This document shows positions 1 through 8,054 of a DNA stretch of 64,000 bases, in pieces. Under the pieces are notes generated by a model. It did no database searches and had not been told where the DNA came from. It saw only the letters and a program-made list of their open reading frames with translations. Each line of letters starts with the position of its first letter. Positions within the stretch are counted from its first letter, which is position 1. Source of the stretch: Flavobacterium praedii (GTDB lineage: Bacteria > Bacteroidota > Bacteroidia > Flavobacteriales > Flavobacteriaceae); NCBI RefSeq assembly GCF_026810365.1, contig NZ_CP113948.1, forward strand, positions 3,875,501 to 3,939,500. The letters run 5' to 3'. Both the position numbers and the translations under genes were made by a program.

Positions 1-1456
1 AAAGATTTGGGTAGGTGGTATTGGCTAACATTCCGTGCAATCCGTGACCAAATTCGTGAAATAAAGTGGTCACTTCGTTAAATGTTAAAAGTGACGGTTT
101 GGTTTCGGTAGGTTTTGTAAAGTTGCATACATTCGAAATGTGTGGTCTTTCGTTTATGCCGTCTTTTATATATTGTGATTTGTATGAAGTCATCCAAGCA
201 CCGTTTCGTTTCCCTTTTCTAGGAAAGAAATCAGCGTAGAAAACAGCGACCAATTCGTTGTTTTTATCTGTTACTTCGTATGTAGTTACTTCTTCATGGT
301 ATTTGTCGATATCGAAAACCTCGGTAAAAGTCAGTCCGTATAATTTTTCGGCAATGGTAAAAGCGCCGTTCAATACTTTCTCTAATTGAAAATAAGGTTT
401 CAGTTTTTCGTCATCTAAATTGAATAATTGCTGTTTCAATTTCTCTGAATAATAGGCACCGTCCCATTTTTCAAGCTGTTCGATACCATCTAATTCTTTG
501 GCGAAAGCCGATAATTGATCAAATTCTTTTTGTGCAGCTGGTTTGGCTTTGGCCAATAAATCATTCGAAAAAGACAGCACTTTCTCAGGGCTTTCGGCCA
601 TGCGTTCTTCCAAAACAAAATGGGCGTGAGTTTTATAACCTAAAAGATTGGCTCTTTCAAAACGCAGTTTGGCAATTTTTAAAACAATTTCTTGATTGTC
701 AAATTCGTTATTTTGAAAACATCTGGCGCCAAAAGCAATAGCCATTTTTTTGCGCAATTCGCGATTATCTGCATACGTCACAAACGGAATGTAACTAGGA
801 TGATCCAAGGTGAAAATCCAGCCTTCTTTTTCTTGGGCTTTCGCCAAAGAACGAGCGGCTTCGATAGTGCCTTCCGGTAAACCCGCTAAATCATTTTCAT
901 CAGTAAGGTGCAATTCGAAAGCATTGGTTTCAGCCAAAACATTTTCACCAAACTGCAAGCTCAGTTTAGATAACTCTTTGTCAATTTCTCGTAACTGATT
1001 TTTTTTGTTTTCAGGTAAATTAGCACCATTTCTAGAAAAACTTTTATATTGTTTGTCCAAAAGCGTTATTTGCTCTGGATTTAAGTTTAAAGATTCTCTT
1101 TGGTCATAAACGGTTTTTACTTTGGCAAATAAAGCAGCGTTCAAACGAACGTCATTTCCAAACTCAGAAAGCAAAGGAGAAACGTCTTGCGCTATTTTTT
1201 GCATTTCGTCACTTGTTTCAGCAGAATTTAGATTAAAAAAAATACTTGAAATTCGATCCAAAGTATCTCCGCTAAAAGATAAAGCTTCAATTGTATTTTG
1301 AAAATTAGGGTTTTCAGGATTGTTAACAATGAAATCTATTTCGGCTTTTGCCAAAACGATACCTTCTTGAAAAGCAGGGAGGTAATCTTCGTTTCTTATT
1401 TTTGAAAATGGCGCAGTGTCTAGTTTTGTAATAAATTTTTGAAGTAATATATTCAT
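1..1456 (-). CDS. M3 family oligopeptidase (peptidyl-dipeptidase/oligopeptidase A type), C-terminus cut by window edge
   Basis: About 485 N-terminal residues of a zinc metallopeptidase are visible; the gene continues beyond base 1. The protein starts MNILLQKFITKLDTAPFS at the ATG at 1456. Near the window edge it carries HEFGHGLH, the HExxH zinc and catalytic motif of the thimet-oligopeptidase (M3) family, preceded by LTFNEVTTLF. The long helical N-terminal part (NPENPNFQNTIEAL, LAKAQEKEGWIFTLDHPSY) matches the Dcp/PrlC branch. I see no signal peptide in the first residues, so a cytoplasmic role in degrading short peptides is likely (inference). The third zinc ligand lies outside the window. 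Dcp and oligopeptidase A cannot be separated from this part alone. Confidence 0.9.
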   Translation of the reverse strand, partial: MNILLQKFITKLDTAPFSKIRNEDYLPAFQEGIVLAKAEIDFIVNNPENPNFQNTIEALSFSGDTLDRISSIFFNLNSAETSDEMQKIAQDVSPLLSEFGNDVRLNAALFAKVKTVYDQRESLNLNPEQITLLDKQYKSFSRNGANLPENKKNQLREIDKELSKLSLQFGENVLAETNAFELHLTDENDLAGLPEGTIEAARSLAKAQEKEGWIFTLDHPSYIPFVTYADNRELRKKMAIAFGARCFQNNEFDNQEIVLKIAKLRFERANLLGYKTHAHFVLEERMAESPEKVLSFSNDLLAKAKPAAQKEFDQLSAFAKELDGIEQLEKWDGAYYSEKLKQQLFNLDDEKLKPYFQLEKVLNGAFTIAEKLYGLTFTEVFDIDKYHEEVTTYEVTDKNNELVAVFYADFFPRKGKRNGAWMTSYKSQYIKDGINERPHISNVCNFTKPTETKPSLLTFNEVTTLFHEFGHGLHGMLANTTYPNL

Positions 1457-1566
1457 GATATTTATTTGTATTATTGTAAAGAACTAGCTGTTAGTTAATT
1501 ACGATTTTTAATTAAGAAAAAAACATTAATTTTTACGATTATAGTGCATTTAATCGATTTTTTATG

Positions 1567-1739
1567 TACTTTTGTCGAGTAATTAATTCACACAAAAATT
1601 AATTACTTCGAAATTAAAAGCTCTTTTTGATCCCAAATCGAAAGAAACTAAATATTAAAATTATATTGATAATACTAAATTTCCCCAGATTTAGAGTTTA
1701 CAATATCAAAAAAGCTCCTTTTTTTAAGGAGCTTTTTTT
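1567..1739 (+). ncRNA. candidate small structured RNA between the M3 peptidase and purE
   Basis: A TAnnTTTG-type box (TACTTTTG, 1567-1574) is followed by an 11-bp perfect hairpin (AGTAATTAATT at 1578-1588 with AATTAATTACT at 1597-1607). A nested hairpin follows (TTGATA 1666-1671 with TATCAA 1704-1709, enclosing CTAAAT 1675-1680 with ATTTAG 1689-1694), then a terminator hairpin at 1708-1739. No convincing ORF lies between. I found no clear -33 TTG. The terminator also serves purE from the other strand, so it is not independent evidence. A 6S-like RNA is one possibility, but I cannot assign a family. Confidence 0.35.
1708..1739 (-). terminator. intrinsic terminator of purE, bidirectional
   Basis: GCTCCTT (1714-1720) pairs with AAGGAGC (1726-1732), with an A-run before and a T-run after. 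It can therefore stop transcription from either strand. It lies right behind the purE stop codon. Confidence 0.85.
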
Positions 1740-2220
1740 ATTTATTTAAGGTTGCAGAAGATTTGTAAACGGCTTCTTTTAAACTTTCTTTGTATAAAAT
1801 AATTTTATCCAAAATAGTTGCGTTGGCACTTCCAATAATTTGAGCCGCTAGAATTCCAGCATTTTTGGCGCCATTTAAGGCTACAGTAGCAACGGGAACT
1901 CCTCCAGGCATTTGTAAAATAGATAACACGCTATCCCAACCATCGATAGAATTGCTAGATTTTACAGGAACTCCGATGACAGGTAGTGGAGACATCGAGG
2001 CTACCATACCTGGTAAATGTGCCGCACCTCCAGCTCCGGCAATAATTACCGAAATTCCGCGAGTATGTGCGTTTTTACTAAAATCAAATAATTTTTCAGG
2101 TGTTCTGTGTGCCGAAACAATATCGACTTCTACCGCTATATCAAATTCTTTTAAAATGTCTATGGCATCTTGCATTACAGGCATGTCCGAAATGCTTCCC
2201 ATAATTATGGCTACTTTCAT
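1738..2220 (-). CDS. purE: N5-carboxyaminoimidazole ribonucleotide mutase
   Basis: PurE converts N5-CAIR to CAIR in purine biosynthesis. The 160-residue protein has the class I features: the phosphate-binding GSISDMPVM near the N-terminus, SAHRTPEKL, and the glycine-rich IIAGAGGAAHLPGMVA. Length and motifs are normal. It lies downstream of purK on the same strand, the usual pairing because PurK makes its substrate. The ATG is only five bases from a G/C-rich palindromic repeat (2226-2253), so the repeat occupies the leader between the two genes and may affect translation (inference). Confidence 0.97.
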   Translation of the reverse strand: MKVAIIMGSISDMPVMQDAIDILKEFDIAVEVDIVSAHRTPEKLFDFSKNAHTRGISVIIAGAGGAAHLPGMVASMSPLPVIGVPVKSSNSIDGWDSVLSILQMPGGVPVATVALNGAKNAGILAAQIIGSANATILDKIILYKESLKEAVYKSSATLNK

Positions 2221-2225
2221 AATAA

Positions 2226-2332
2226 GCCCCCTAACCCCCGAAGGGGGAATTCCTACTAGGAGGTGGGTAGGTTTTTAGTTAAAGGTTTTTAATTTGTGAG
2301 AGTTTAAACTCCCCCTTCGGGGGTTGGGGGGC
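2226..2332. repeat. inverted pair of G/C-rich palindromes between purK and purE
   Basis: Two copies of one element face each other. Copy 1 (2226-2253) contains GCCCCCTAA followed by the hairpin CCCCCGAAGGGGG. Copy 2 (2307-2332) is the inverted form and contains CCCCCTTCGGGGGTTGGGGG. The spacer is about 53 bases. Copy 2 overlaps the 3' end of purK, and copy 1 abuts the purE start. The same pair recurs at 20762-20899 in the same relative orientation. The layout resembles REP doublets (REPINs). Confidence 0.85.
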
Positions 2333-3479
2333 ATATCACTCTTATCGTATTCTTTACATCTTCAGCTATTTTTCTAGCTATATTTATGTCTTCATTGACA
2401 ATAGTTACGTGACCCATTTTTCTAAAGGGACGCGTTTGTTTCTTGCCATAAATATGTGGCGTAACACCATTCCAACCTAATATTTTCTCTATGTTTTCGT
2501 AAACGACATCTCCAGAAAATCCTTCAGCACCAGAAAGATTAACCATAATCCCAGCTACTTTACTTTCAGTGTTTCCCAATGGTAAATCCAGAATCGCGCG
2601 CAAGTGGTTTTCAAATTGCGAAGTATAACTCGCTTCAATCGAGTAATGACCAGAGTTATGAGGGCGAGGAGCCACTTCGTTTACTAAGATTTCATCATCT
2701 TCGGTTTGAAACATTTCAACGGCCAGTAGTCCAACGTGATTGAATTGCTGTGAAACATTCAAAGCAATTGCTCTTGCTTTTTCGGCTACTTTATCATCAA
2801 TTCGAGCAGGACAAATTACATATTCCACTTGGTTGGCCTCAGGATGAAACTCCATCTCAACAACCGGATACGTTTTTATTTCTCCTTGTGGATTGCGACA
2901 AACGATTACGGCCAATTCATTTTTGAAAGGAACCATCGTTTCTGCAATACACTCCACATTTGGTAAATTTTCTAAATCTGCTGTTTGTCTGATGACTTTT
3001 ACACCATTCCCATCGTATCCAAATTCGGTACATTTCCATACAAAAGGAAGTTCAATATTCGAATCTACTAAATCAACAACCAAGTCTTTTAAAGTTGCAT
3101 AACGTTTGAAAGGAGCTGTTGGTATATTATTTTGAATATAAAATTCTTTCTGAATTCCTTTGTTCTGAATCAGTTTCAGGGTTTTTGGCGAAGGATACAC
3201 TTTTGTTCCTTCATTTTCCAATTTTTCTAAAGCTTCAAGATTGACCAATTCAATTTCAAAAGTCAAAACATCTACTTGCTTCCCGAAATTATAAACCGTT
3301 TCAAAATCCATCAAGTCCCCTTGAAAAAATTGATTGCACGCTATTTTGCAGGGCGCTTCATCACTAGGATCAAGGACATAAGTTTGGATATCGAATTTTC
3401 GGGTGTCAAACAAAAGCATTTTGCCTAATTGTCCGCCACCAAGGATGCCTAATTTAAAAGAAGATGAAAAATAATTCAT
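2304..3479 (-). CDS. purK: N5-carboxyaminoimidazole ribonucleotide synthase
   Basis: PurK is the ATP-grasp enzyme that carboxylates AIR to N5-CAIR. The 391-residue protein begins MNYFSSSFKLGILGGGQLG with the N-terminal nucleotide-binding glycine-rich loop. It has EFGYDGNGVKV and EVAPRPHNSGHYSIEA typical of the family. I chose the ATG at 3479 and not 3530 because a promoter -7 box (3528-3535) lies over the longer start. The last nine residues (CPPTPEGGV) and the stop codon are encoded by the palindromic repeat at 2307-2332, so the native C-terminus has been replaced or extended. The catalytic core ends well before that, so the enzyme should be active. Confidence 0.96.
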   Translation of the reverse strand: MNYFSSSFKLGILGGGQLGKMLLFDTRKFDIQTYVLDPSDEAPCKIACNQFFQGDLMDFETVYNFGKQVDVLTFEIELVNLEALEKLENEGTKVYPSPKTLKLIQNKGIQKEFYIQNNIPTAPFKRYATLKDLVVDLVDSNIELPFVWKCTEFGYDGNGVKVIRQTADLENLPNVECIAETMVPFKNELAVIVCRNPQGEIKTYPVVEMEFHPEANQVEYVICPARIDDKVAEKARAIALNVSQQFNHVGLLAVEMFQTEDDEILVNEVAPRPHNSGHYSIEASYTSQFENHLRAILDLPLGNTESKVAGIMVNLSGAEGFSGDVVYENIEKILGWNGVTPHIYGKKQTRPFRKMGHVTIVNEDINIARKIAEDVKNTIRVICPPTPEGGV

Positions 3480-3527
3480 TGTGATTGTAATTTTACTTTG
3501 TCTGTTGGGCATATTGCCTAGCGGGTA

Positions 3528-3535
3528 CAAAGATA
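3528..3535 (-). promoter_or_regulatory. -7 box of the purK-purE promoter
   Basis: On the minus strand the sequence reads TATCTTTG, a perfect TAnnTTTG. It predicts transcription starting near 3521, about 40 bases before the chosen purK ATG. No exact -33 TTG is seen at the usual distance. Confidence 0.6.
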
Positions 3536-3561
3536 CTTTTTCCTAATTGATTAGTAAAACG

Positions 3562-4107
3562 CTATTTTATTTTCTTCAAAACTTCTTTGGCGACTGCCTT
3601 ATACGCCGCAGTATGATTAGAGAAATCTTTGGCGATAATGGTTTTTAATTCGGGATGAATCCAATCATAATGTTGTCCCAATAGATATAAAGTACGCATC
3701 GAATACGCTTTTGGAGCTACTTTTATGTCATTAATCAGCCAGTCAAAAGAACTTTCTATGATTTCTTCCAAATTTTTTTCAGAAAGTGGCATCTCCTTTT
3801 TTTTAAAATGAGAATTTACTAAAAGTTGACAAATTTTTGCTGCTGGTCGTATGGCACTTTCTTCTTTTATGTTTTTTAAATTGGAACAAAAAAAATCCAA
3901 ATGAGTGGTAAGCCATTCCAATTTTTGATAACAAACAAATTCTAGAATCCAAAAAGCTTTTGAAGCATTTTTGTCTGAAACTTGAAAACACAGTCGAATT
4001 AACTCAGGGAAAAGCTCGGGATTATGGAGTACTTCATCGGCATATTTTTGTCGGTTGGCCCGATGTCCTGTTACATTATTTAATTTTTTTTGGAATTCAG
4101 AGGTCAT
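3562..4107 (-). CDS. uncharacterised 181-residue helical protein
   Basis: I do not recognise a catalytic motif. The protein starts MTSEFQKKLNNVTGHRANRQ at 4107; a longer upstream reading frame only runs antisense through hpt. The sequence is almost all amphipathic helices with many Leu, Phe and Trp (AFWILEFVCYQKLEWL, SFDWLINDIKVAPKAYSMRT), which suggests a HEAT- or ARM-like repeat fold (inference). It has no signal peptide or membrane segment. It sits divergently from hpt and next to purK, so a link to nucleotide metabolism is possible but unproved. I recall relatives carrying an adenylosuccinate lyase label, but no lyase signature is visible here. Confidence 0.8.
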   Translation of the reverse strand: MTSEFQKKLNNVTGHRANRQKYADEVLHNPELFPELIRLCFQVSDKNASKAFWILEFVCYQKLEWLTTHLDFFCSNLKNIKEESAIRPAAKICQLLVNSHFKKKEMPLSEKNLEEIIESSFDWLINDIKVAPKAYSMRTLYLLGQHYDWIHPELKTIIAKDFSNHTAAYKAVAKEVLKKIK

Positions 4108-4147
4108 CGTAAGTGTTTTTGGTTTAAAAGTACAAATCAATTGACAA

Positions 4148-4174
4148 TTGTCAAAAGTGAAATCCCTATCTTTG
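4148..4174 (+). promoter_or_regulatory. hpt promoter
   Basis: TATCTTTG at 4167-4174 matches TAnnTTTG. TTG triplets lie at 4141-4143 (23 bases away) and 4148-4150 (16 bases away). The predicted start near 4180 excludes any hpt start codon upstream of it and supports the TTG at 4199. Confidence 0.7.
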
Positions 4175-4198
4175 CGAAATATTTTAAAACTTAGAACT

Positions 4199-4729
4199 TT
4201 GATACAACTACACGATAAACAATTTGTTCCGTTTATTTCGGCCAAAGAGATAAACTTTGCTATTGAGAAAATGGTAGCGCAAATAGAAGATGATTTTTTT
4301 GATGAAACACCAATTTTTATAGGAGTCTTGAATGGTTCTTTTATGGTAGTTTCGGATTTTTTGAAATTATATAAGAAACCTTGCGAAGTTTCTTTTATTA
4401 AATTAGCTTCATACGAGGGGACATCATCCACCGAATCGGTAAAGCAGTTAATTGGATTGAACCAAGATCTAACAGGGCGTACTGTCGTAATTATTGAAGA
4501 TATTGTCGATACAGGAAACACCTTGGAAGAATTAAAAAAATTATTTAAAAGCCAAAATGTAAAGCATTTTAAAATTGCAACATTGTTCTTTAAACCGGAT
4601 GCTTTCAAAAAAGACTTAAAAATTGATTATATAGGCATTCGAATTCCAAATAAATTTATCGTTGGTTATGGTTTGGATTACGATGGTTTGGGCAGGAATT
4701 TACCAGAAGTATATCAATTAAAAGAGTAA
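4199..4729 (+). CDS. hpt: hypoxanthine phosphoribosyltransferase, TTG start
   Basis: The enzyme salvages hypoxanthine and guanine with PRPP to IMP and GMP. The PRPP-binding motif VVIIEDIVDTGNTL is present at about residues 98-111, and GVLNGSFMVVSDFL and SYEGTSSTESVKQL are typical of bacterial Hpt. The length (176 residues) is normal. The likely start is the TTG at 4199 (fMet-IQLHDKQFVPF), because a promoter at 4148-4174 lies upstream of it and overlaps any longer reading frame. adk follows 29 bases later, giving a purine-salvage and adenylate-balance pair. Confidence 0.94.
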   Translation: MIQLHDKQFVPFISAKEINFAIEKMVAQIEDDFFDETPIFIGVLNGSFMVVSDFLKLYKKPCEVSFIKLASYEGTSSTESVKQLIGLNQDLTGRTVVIIEDIVDTGNTLEELKKLFKSQNVKHFKIATLFFKPDAFKKDLKIDYIGIRIPNKFIVGYGLDYDGLGRNLPEVYQLKE

Positions 4730-4758
4730 AAAAGAGTAAAAATCATATATAAAAAAGA

Positions 4759-5331
4759 ATGATCAATATAGTTTTATTTGGTAAGCCAGGAGCAGGAAAA
4801 GGAACTCAGGCAGAATTTTTAAAAGAAAAATACAAATTAACACACATTTCAACCGGAGATGTTTTTCGTTACAATTTGAAAAATGACACTCCATTAGGCA
4901 AAGAAGCAAGAGTATATATGGATGCTGGAGATTTAGTTCCAGACGAGTTGACTACCAAAATGCTTATTGATGAGGTAAACAAACATTTGGATTCTAATGG
5001 AATTTTATTTGATGGTTACCCACGAACAATTGCTCAAGCTGAAGCATTGGACGCATTTTTGCCAACAATTGGTTCAAGTGTAACAGCAACAGTAGCACTT
5101 GAAGCGGATGATAATATCTTGGTAGAAAGATTATTAGAAAGAGGGAAAACTAGCGGTAGAGTTGATGATCAAGACGAAGAAAAAATTAGAAATCGTTACC
5201 AAGAGTACAACGAAAAAACAGCTCCATTGATGGGGTATTATAAAGAACAAAATAAATTTCACGCTGTAAACGGAATCGGAACTATTCAAGAAATTACAGA
5301 AAGATTGACAGCAGTTATTGATAATTTATAA
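4759..5331 (+). CDS. adk: adenylate kinase
   Basis: Adk interconverts ATP + AMP and 2 ADP. The P-loop GKPGAGKGTQ is at residues 8-17, followed by the AMP-binding STGDVFR and DGYPRTIAQAEAL. LLERGKTSGRVDDQDEEKIRNR marks the short-lid form without zinc cysteines. At 190 residues it is a normal short-type enzyme. In many bacteria adk lies between secY and infA; here secY is followed directly by infA (56.5 kb) and adk sits behind hpt, a relocation that fits Flavobacteriia. Confidence 0.97.
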   Translation: MINIVLFGKPGAGKGTQAEFLKEKYKLTHISTGDVFRYNLKNDTPLGKEARVYMDAGDLVPDELTTKMLIDEVNKHLDSNGILFDGYPRTIAQAEALDAFLPTIGSSVTATVALEADDNILVERLLERGKTSGRVDDQDEEKIRNRYQEYNEKTAPLMGYYKEQNKFHAVNGIGTIQEITERLTAVIDNL

Positions 5332-5352
5332 AGGATTATAATTAATTGTTTG

Positions 5353-5413
5353 AAAGTTTAAGGTTTAAAGTTAATGCGATGAAATGTCGTACTAACTTTA
5401 AACCTTAAACTTT
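5353..5413. repeat. long A/T-rich inverted repeat between adk and the CorC-type gene
   Basis: The arms at 5353-5373 and 5393-5413 are perfect 21-base inverted copies (AAAGTTTAAGGTTTAAAG... against its complement). The 19-base loop can extend the stem further (TGCGA with TCGTA). It could act as a terminator or be a dispersed repeat. A related, less perfect element lies on the other side of the next gene (6721-6794). Confidence 0.8.
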
Positions 5414-5439
5414 AAACTTTTTAAACAAAAAATATAACA

Positions 5440-6714
5440 TTGGAAATAGTAATAATATTTTTTCTAATACTCTTAAATGGGGTTTTCTCTATGTCTGAAA
5501 TCGCATTGATTTCGGCCAGAAAAAACAGATTGGAAACCGCAGCAAAAAAAGGAAACAAAAGCGCGCAAATTGCTTTGGATTTGGCCAATTCGCCTAATAA
5601 GTTTCTTTCAACTGTACAAATTGGAATAACACTAATTGGAATACTTACCGGTATTTACAGCGGGGACAAAATTACAGCAGATGTAGAAGTATTTGTAAAA
5701 GGATTTACTGTTTTAATTCCGTTTGCACATTCCATTGCTGTTGGGATTGTTGTTGTAGTATTAACGTTTTTTTCCTTAGTTTTGGGAGAGTTATTGCCAA
5801 AAAGAATTGGTTTAAACCATCCAGAAGCAATTGCAAAATCAGTAGCGTTACCAATGAAAGTTGTTTCGATAATTACGGCTCCTTTTATATGGTTGCTAAC
5901 TAACTCGACAGACTTTTTATTAGATATTTTGAGAATAAAACCTACTGCTGATGGAAAAGTAACCGAAGAAGAGATCAAAGCCATCATCAAAGAAGGAACC
6001 GAAGGAGGTGAAGTTCAAGAAATTGAACAAGATATAGTAGAACGTGTTTTTCATATTGGAGACCGAAAAATCAATTCATTGATGACCCATAGGAAATCCG
6101 TAATGCTTTTGCCTTTACACGCAGATAAAAATAAAGTAAAGGAATTTATGCTCAAAGAATTGCATTCTATTTATCCCGTTTATGGAGATAATCATGATGA
6201 TATTGTTGGAGTTGTGAATCTAAAAAATATCTTCGCTCATTTTGAAAACGAAAGTTTTAATTTGGCCGAAATTATGACCGAAGCTCCTTTTATGATGGAA
6301 CAAACCACGGCTTACAAAGCATTGGAGCAGTTCAAGGATACCGGGATTCATTATGCATTGGTTTCTGATGAATACGGCGTTTTTCAAGGAGTAATTACGT
6401 TGAATGATATTCTTGAAGCATTAGTAGGTAATGCATCCGATTTTTATAAAGATGATTTTCAATTAATCGAAAGAGAAGACGGAACTTGGATGGTAGACGG
6501 GCATTATTCGTTACACGATTTCTTGACTTATTTCGAATTGGATGATTTGATAAATGATTACGAGGTAACCACCGTAAGCGGATTAATAATGACCGAATTA
6601 TCTCGTATACCAAAAGAAGGAGAGATTTTGATTTGGCATAAATTTGAGTTAGAGGTCATCGATATGGATGGCGTGAAGATTGATAAAGTAATGGTTAAGG
6701 CCTTAAAAGGTTAA
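5440..6714 (+). CDS. CNNM/CorC-type membrane protein with CBS pair
   Basis: The 424-residue protein has an N-terminal DUF21/CNNM transmembrane domain (about residues 1-190; helices at IVIIFFLILLNGVFSMSEIA, AVGIVVVVLTFFSLVLGELL and VALPMKVVSIITAPFIWLL). It includes the conserved LLPKRIG. Two CBS domains follow (about 205-335; MTHRKSVMLL, DEYGVFQGVITLNDILEALVG), then a CorC/HlyC transporter-associated domain (about 345-424). Such proteins are linked to Mg2+ or Co2+ efflux; the hemolysin name is historical. The start is a TTG at 5440, chosen because the first helix begins there. Inverted repeats flank the gene on both sides. Confidence 0.92.
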   Translation: MEIVIIFFLILLNGVFSMSEIALISARKNRLETAAKKGNKSAQIALDLANSPNKFLSTVQIGITLIGILTGIYSGDKITADVEVFVKGFTVLIPFAHSIAVGIVVVVLTFFSLVLGELLPKRIGLNHPEAIAKSVALPMKVVSIITAPFIWLLTNSTDFLLDILRIKPTADGKVTEEEIKAIIKEGTEGGEVQEIEQDIVERVFHIGDRKINSLMTHRKSVMLLPLHADKNKVKEFMLKELHSIYPVYGDNHDDIVGVVNLKNIFAHFENESFNLAEIMTEAPFMMEQTTAYKALEQFKDTGIHYALVSDEYGVFQGVITLNDILEALVGNASDFYKDDFQLIEREDGTWMVDGHYSLHDFLTYFELDDLINDYEVTTVSGLIMTELSRIPKEGEILIWHKFELEVIDMDGVKIDKVMVKALKG

Positions 6715-6720
6715 AATTTG

Positions 6721-6794
6721 GTTTAATAGTTTAAGTGTTTAAAATTAGTTGGAGATCAGCTAAACTTTAAACTTTTAAATTTTAAACTTTAAAC
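6721..6794. repeat. imperfect A/T-rich inverted repeat before obgE
   Basis: GTTTAATAGTTTAAGTGTTT on the left is roughly complementary to AAACTTTAAACTTTTAAATT on the right, around GGAGATC. It is built from the same AAACTTTAAAC words as 5353-5413. It fills the gap between the CorC-type gene and obgE. Confidence 0.6.
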
Positions 6795-6802
6795 AAAAGA
6801 AT

Positions 6803-7804
6803 ATGACAGAAGGGAATTTTGTAGATTACGTAAAAATTTATGTTTCTTCAGGAAAAGGAGGAAAGGGATCTACGCATTTGCATAGAGAAAAATTTATTGA
6901 GAAAGGTGGACCAGACGGAGGTGATGGTGGACGAGGAGGACATGTTTATCTAGTAGGAAACAAAGGACTTTGGACTCTATTTCACTTGAAATTTGCGCGC
7001 CATATCAAAGCAGGTCACGGAGGTGATGGAGGAGGAGATCGAAGTACTGGTGCCGATGGCGATGATAAATACATTGAAGTTCCGTTGGGGACTGTCGTGA
7101 AAGACAAAGAAACTGGTGAAACCCTTTTTGAAATTACCGAGGATGGTGAGAAACAAATTCTTTCTCGCGGAGGTAAAGGAGGATTAGGAAACTGGCACTT
7201 TAGAAGTTCCACCAATCAAACTCCAAGATACTCCCAGCCGGGTTTGCCAGGAGTGGAAATGGACGTAATTTTGGAACTTAAAGTATTGGCAGATGTAGGT
7301 TTGGTAGGTTTTCCTAATGCAGGGAAATCAACATTGTTGTCTGTGTTAACTTCGGCAAAACCAAAAATTGCAGATTATCCATTTACGACTTTAAAACCAA
7401 ATCTAGGAATTGTAGCCTATAGAGATTTTCAATCATTTGTAATTGCCGATATTCCTGGAATTATCGAAGGTGCAGCCGAAGGAAAAGGATTGGGTCACTA
7501 TTTCTTACGCCATATTGAGCGTAATTCGACTTTGTTGTTTTTAGTTCCAGTAGATACTCCAAATATCAAAGAAGAATATGATATTTTGGTTAATGAATTG
7601 ACAAAATACAATCCAGAAATGCTCGATAAAGAGCGTTTGTTGGTCATTTCAAAGTGTGATATGCTCGATGATGAATTAAAAGCAGAATTGAAAACAGAAT
7701 TAGACGTTGAATTCAAAGACATTCCGTATATGTTTATTTCATCGGTAGCCCAACAAGGTTTGACTGAATTGAAAGATAAATTATGGAAAATGTTGAACGA
7801 CTAA
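6803..7804 (+). CDS. obgE: Obg family GTPase
   Basis: This essential ribosome-associated GTPase acts in 50S maturation and growth control. The glycine-rich Obg fold covers about residues 1-158 ([29 protein letters not shown]). The G domain follows: G1 [11 protein letters not shown], switch region [12 protein letters not shown]3 [10 protein letters not shown]4 SKCDML and G5 ISS. At 333 residues there is little C-terminal extension, as in many Bacteroidota. The start ATG at 6803 gives [14 protein letters not shown], matching the family's N-terminus. A terminator follows at 7825-7860. Confidence 0.97.
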   Translation: MTEGNFVDYVKIYVSSGKGGKGSTHLHREKFIEKGGPDGGDGGRGGHVYLVGNKGLWTLFHLKFARHIKAGHGGDGGGDRSTGADGDDKYIEVPLGTVVKDKETGETLFEITEDGEKQILSRGGKGGLGNWHFRSSTNQTPRYSQPGLPGVEMDVILELKVLADVGLVGFPNAGKSTLLSVLTSAKPKIADYPFTTLKPNLGIVAYRDFQSFVIADIPGIIEGAAEGKGLGHYFLRHIERNSTLLFLVPVDTPNIKEEYDILVNELTKYNPEMLDKERLLVISKCDMLDDELKAELKTELDVEFKDIPYMFISSVAQQGLTELKDKLWKMLND

Positions 7805-7824
7805 AAATTATTATAATTAAAGAT

Positions 7825-7860
7825 AAAAAGGTATTCTAGCAATGGAGTGCCTTTTTTTTT
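7825..7860 (+). terminator. intrinsic terminator after obgE
   Basis: AAAAAGGTATTC (7825-7836) pairs, with G-T wobbles, with GAGTGCCTTTTT (7845-7856) and is followed by a T-run. Confidence 0.8.
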
Positions 7861-8054
7861 GTTTTGAACAATTCTTAAAATTTGGTTAATTAAGTAGTGC
7901 TTGATTGTGTTTATATTGGCAAAGTTTTAATAAGATTGTCAAAATGATTATATTCGCATTACTTAAAAAAATATTCAGATGTGAAGTGGTGTGACTCAAA
8001 TTATTGAAAAAGTAATTGAAAAGACGCTACACATTTAATCAAAAAAATATATTT

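Noticed and set aside
1-1456. Small plus-strand ORFs at 532-998
   Set aside because: They are shadows of the minus-strand M3 peptidase gene, which has the HEFGHGLH motif.
4108-4608. Long N-terminal extension of the 3562-4107 gene
   Set aside because: It runs antisense through hpt and has no protein-like pattern; the ATG at 4107 fits better.
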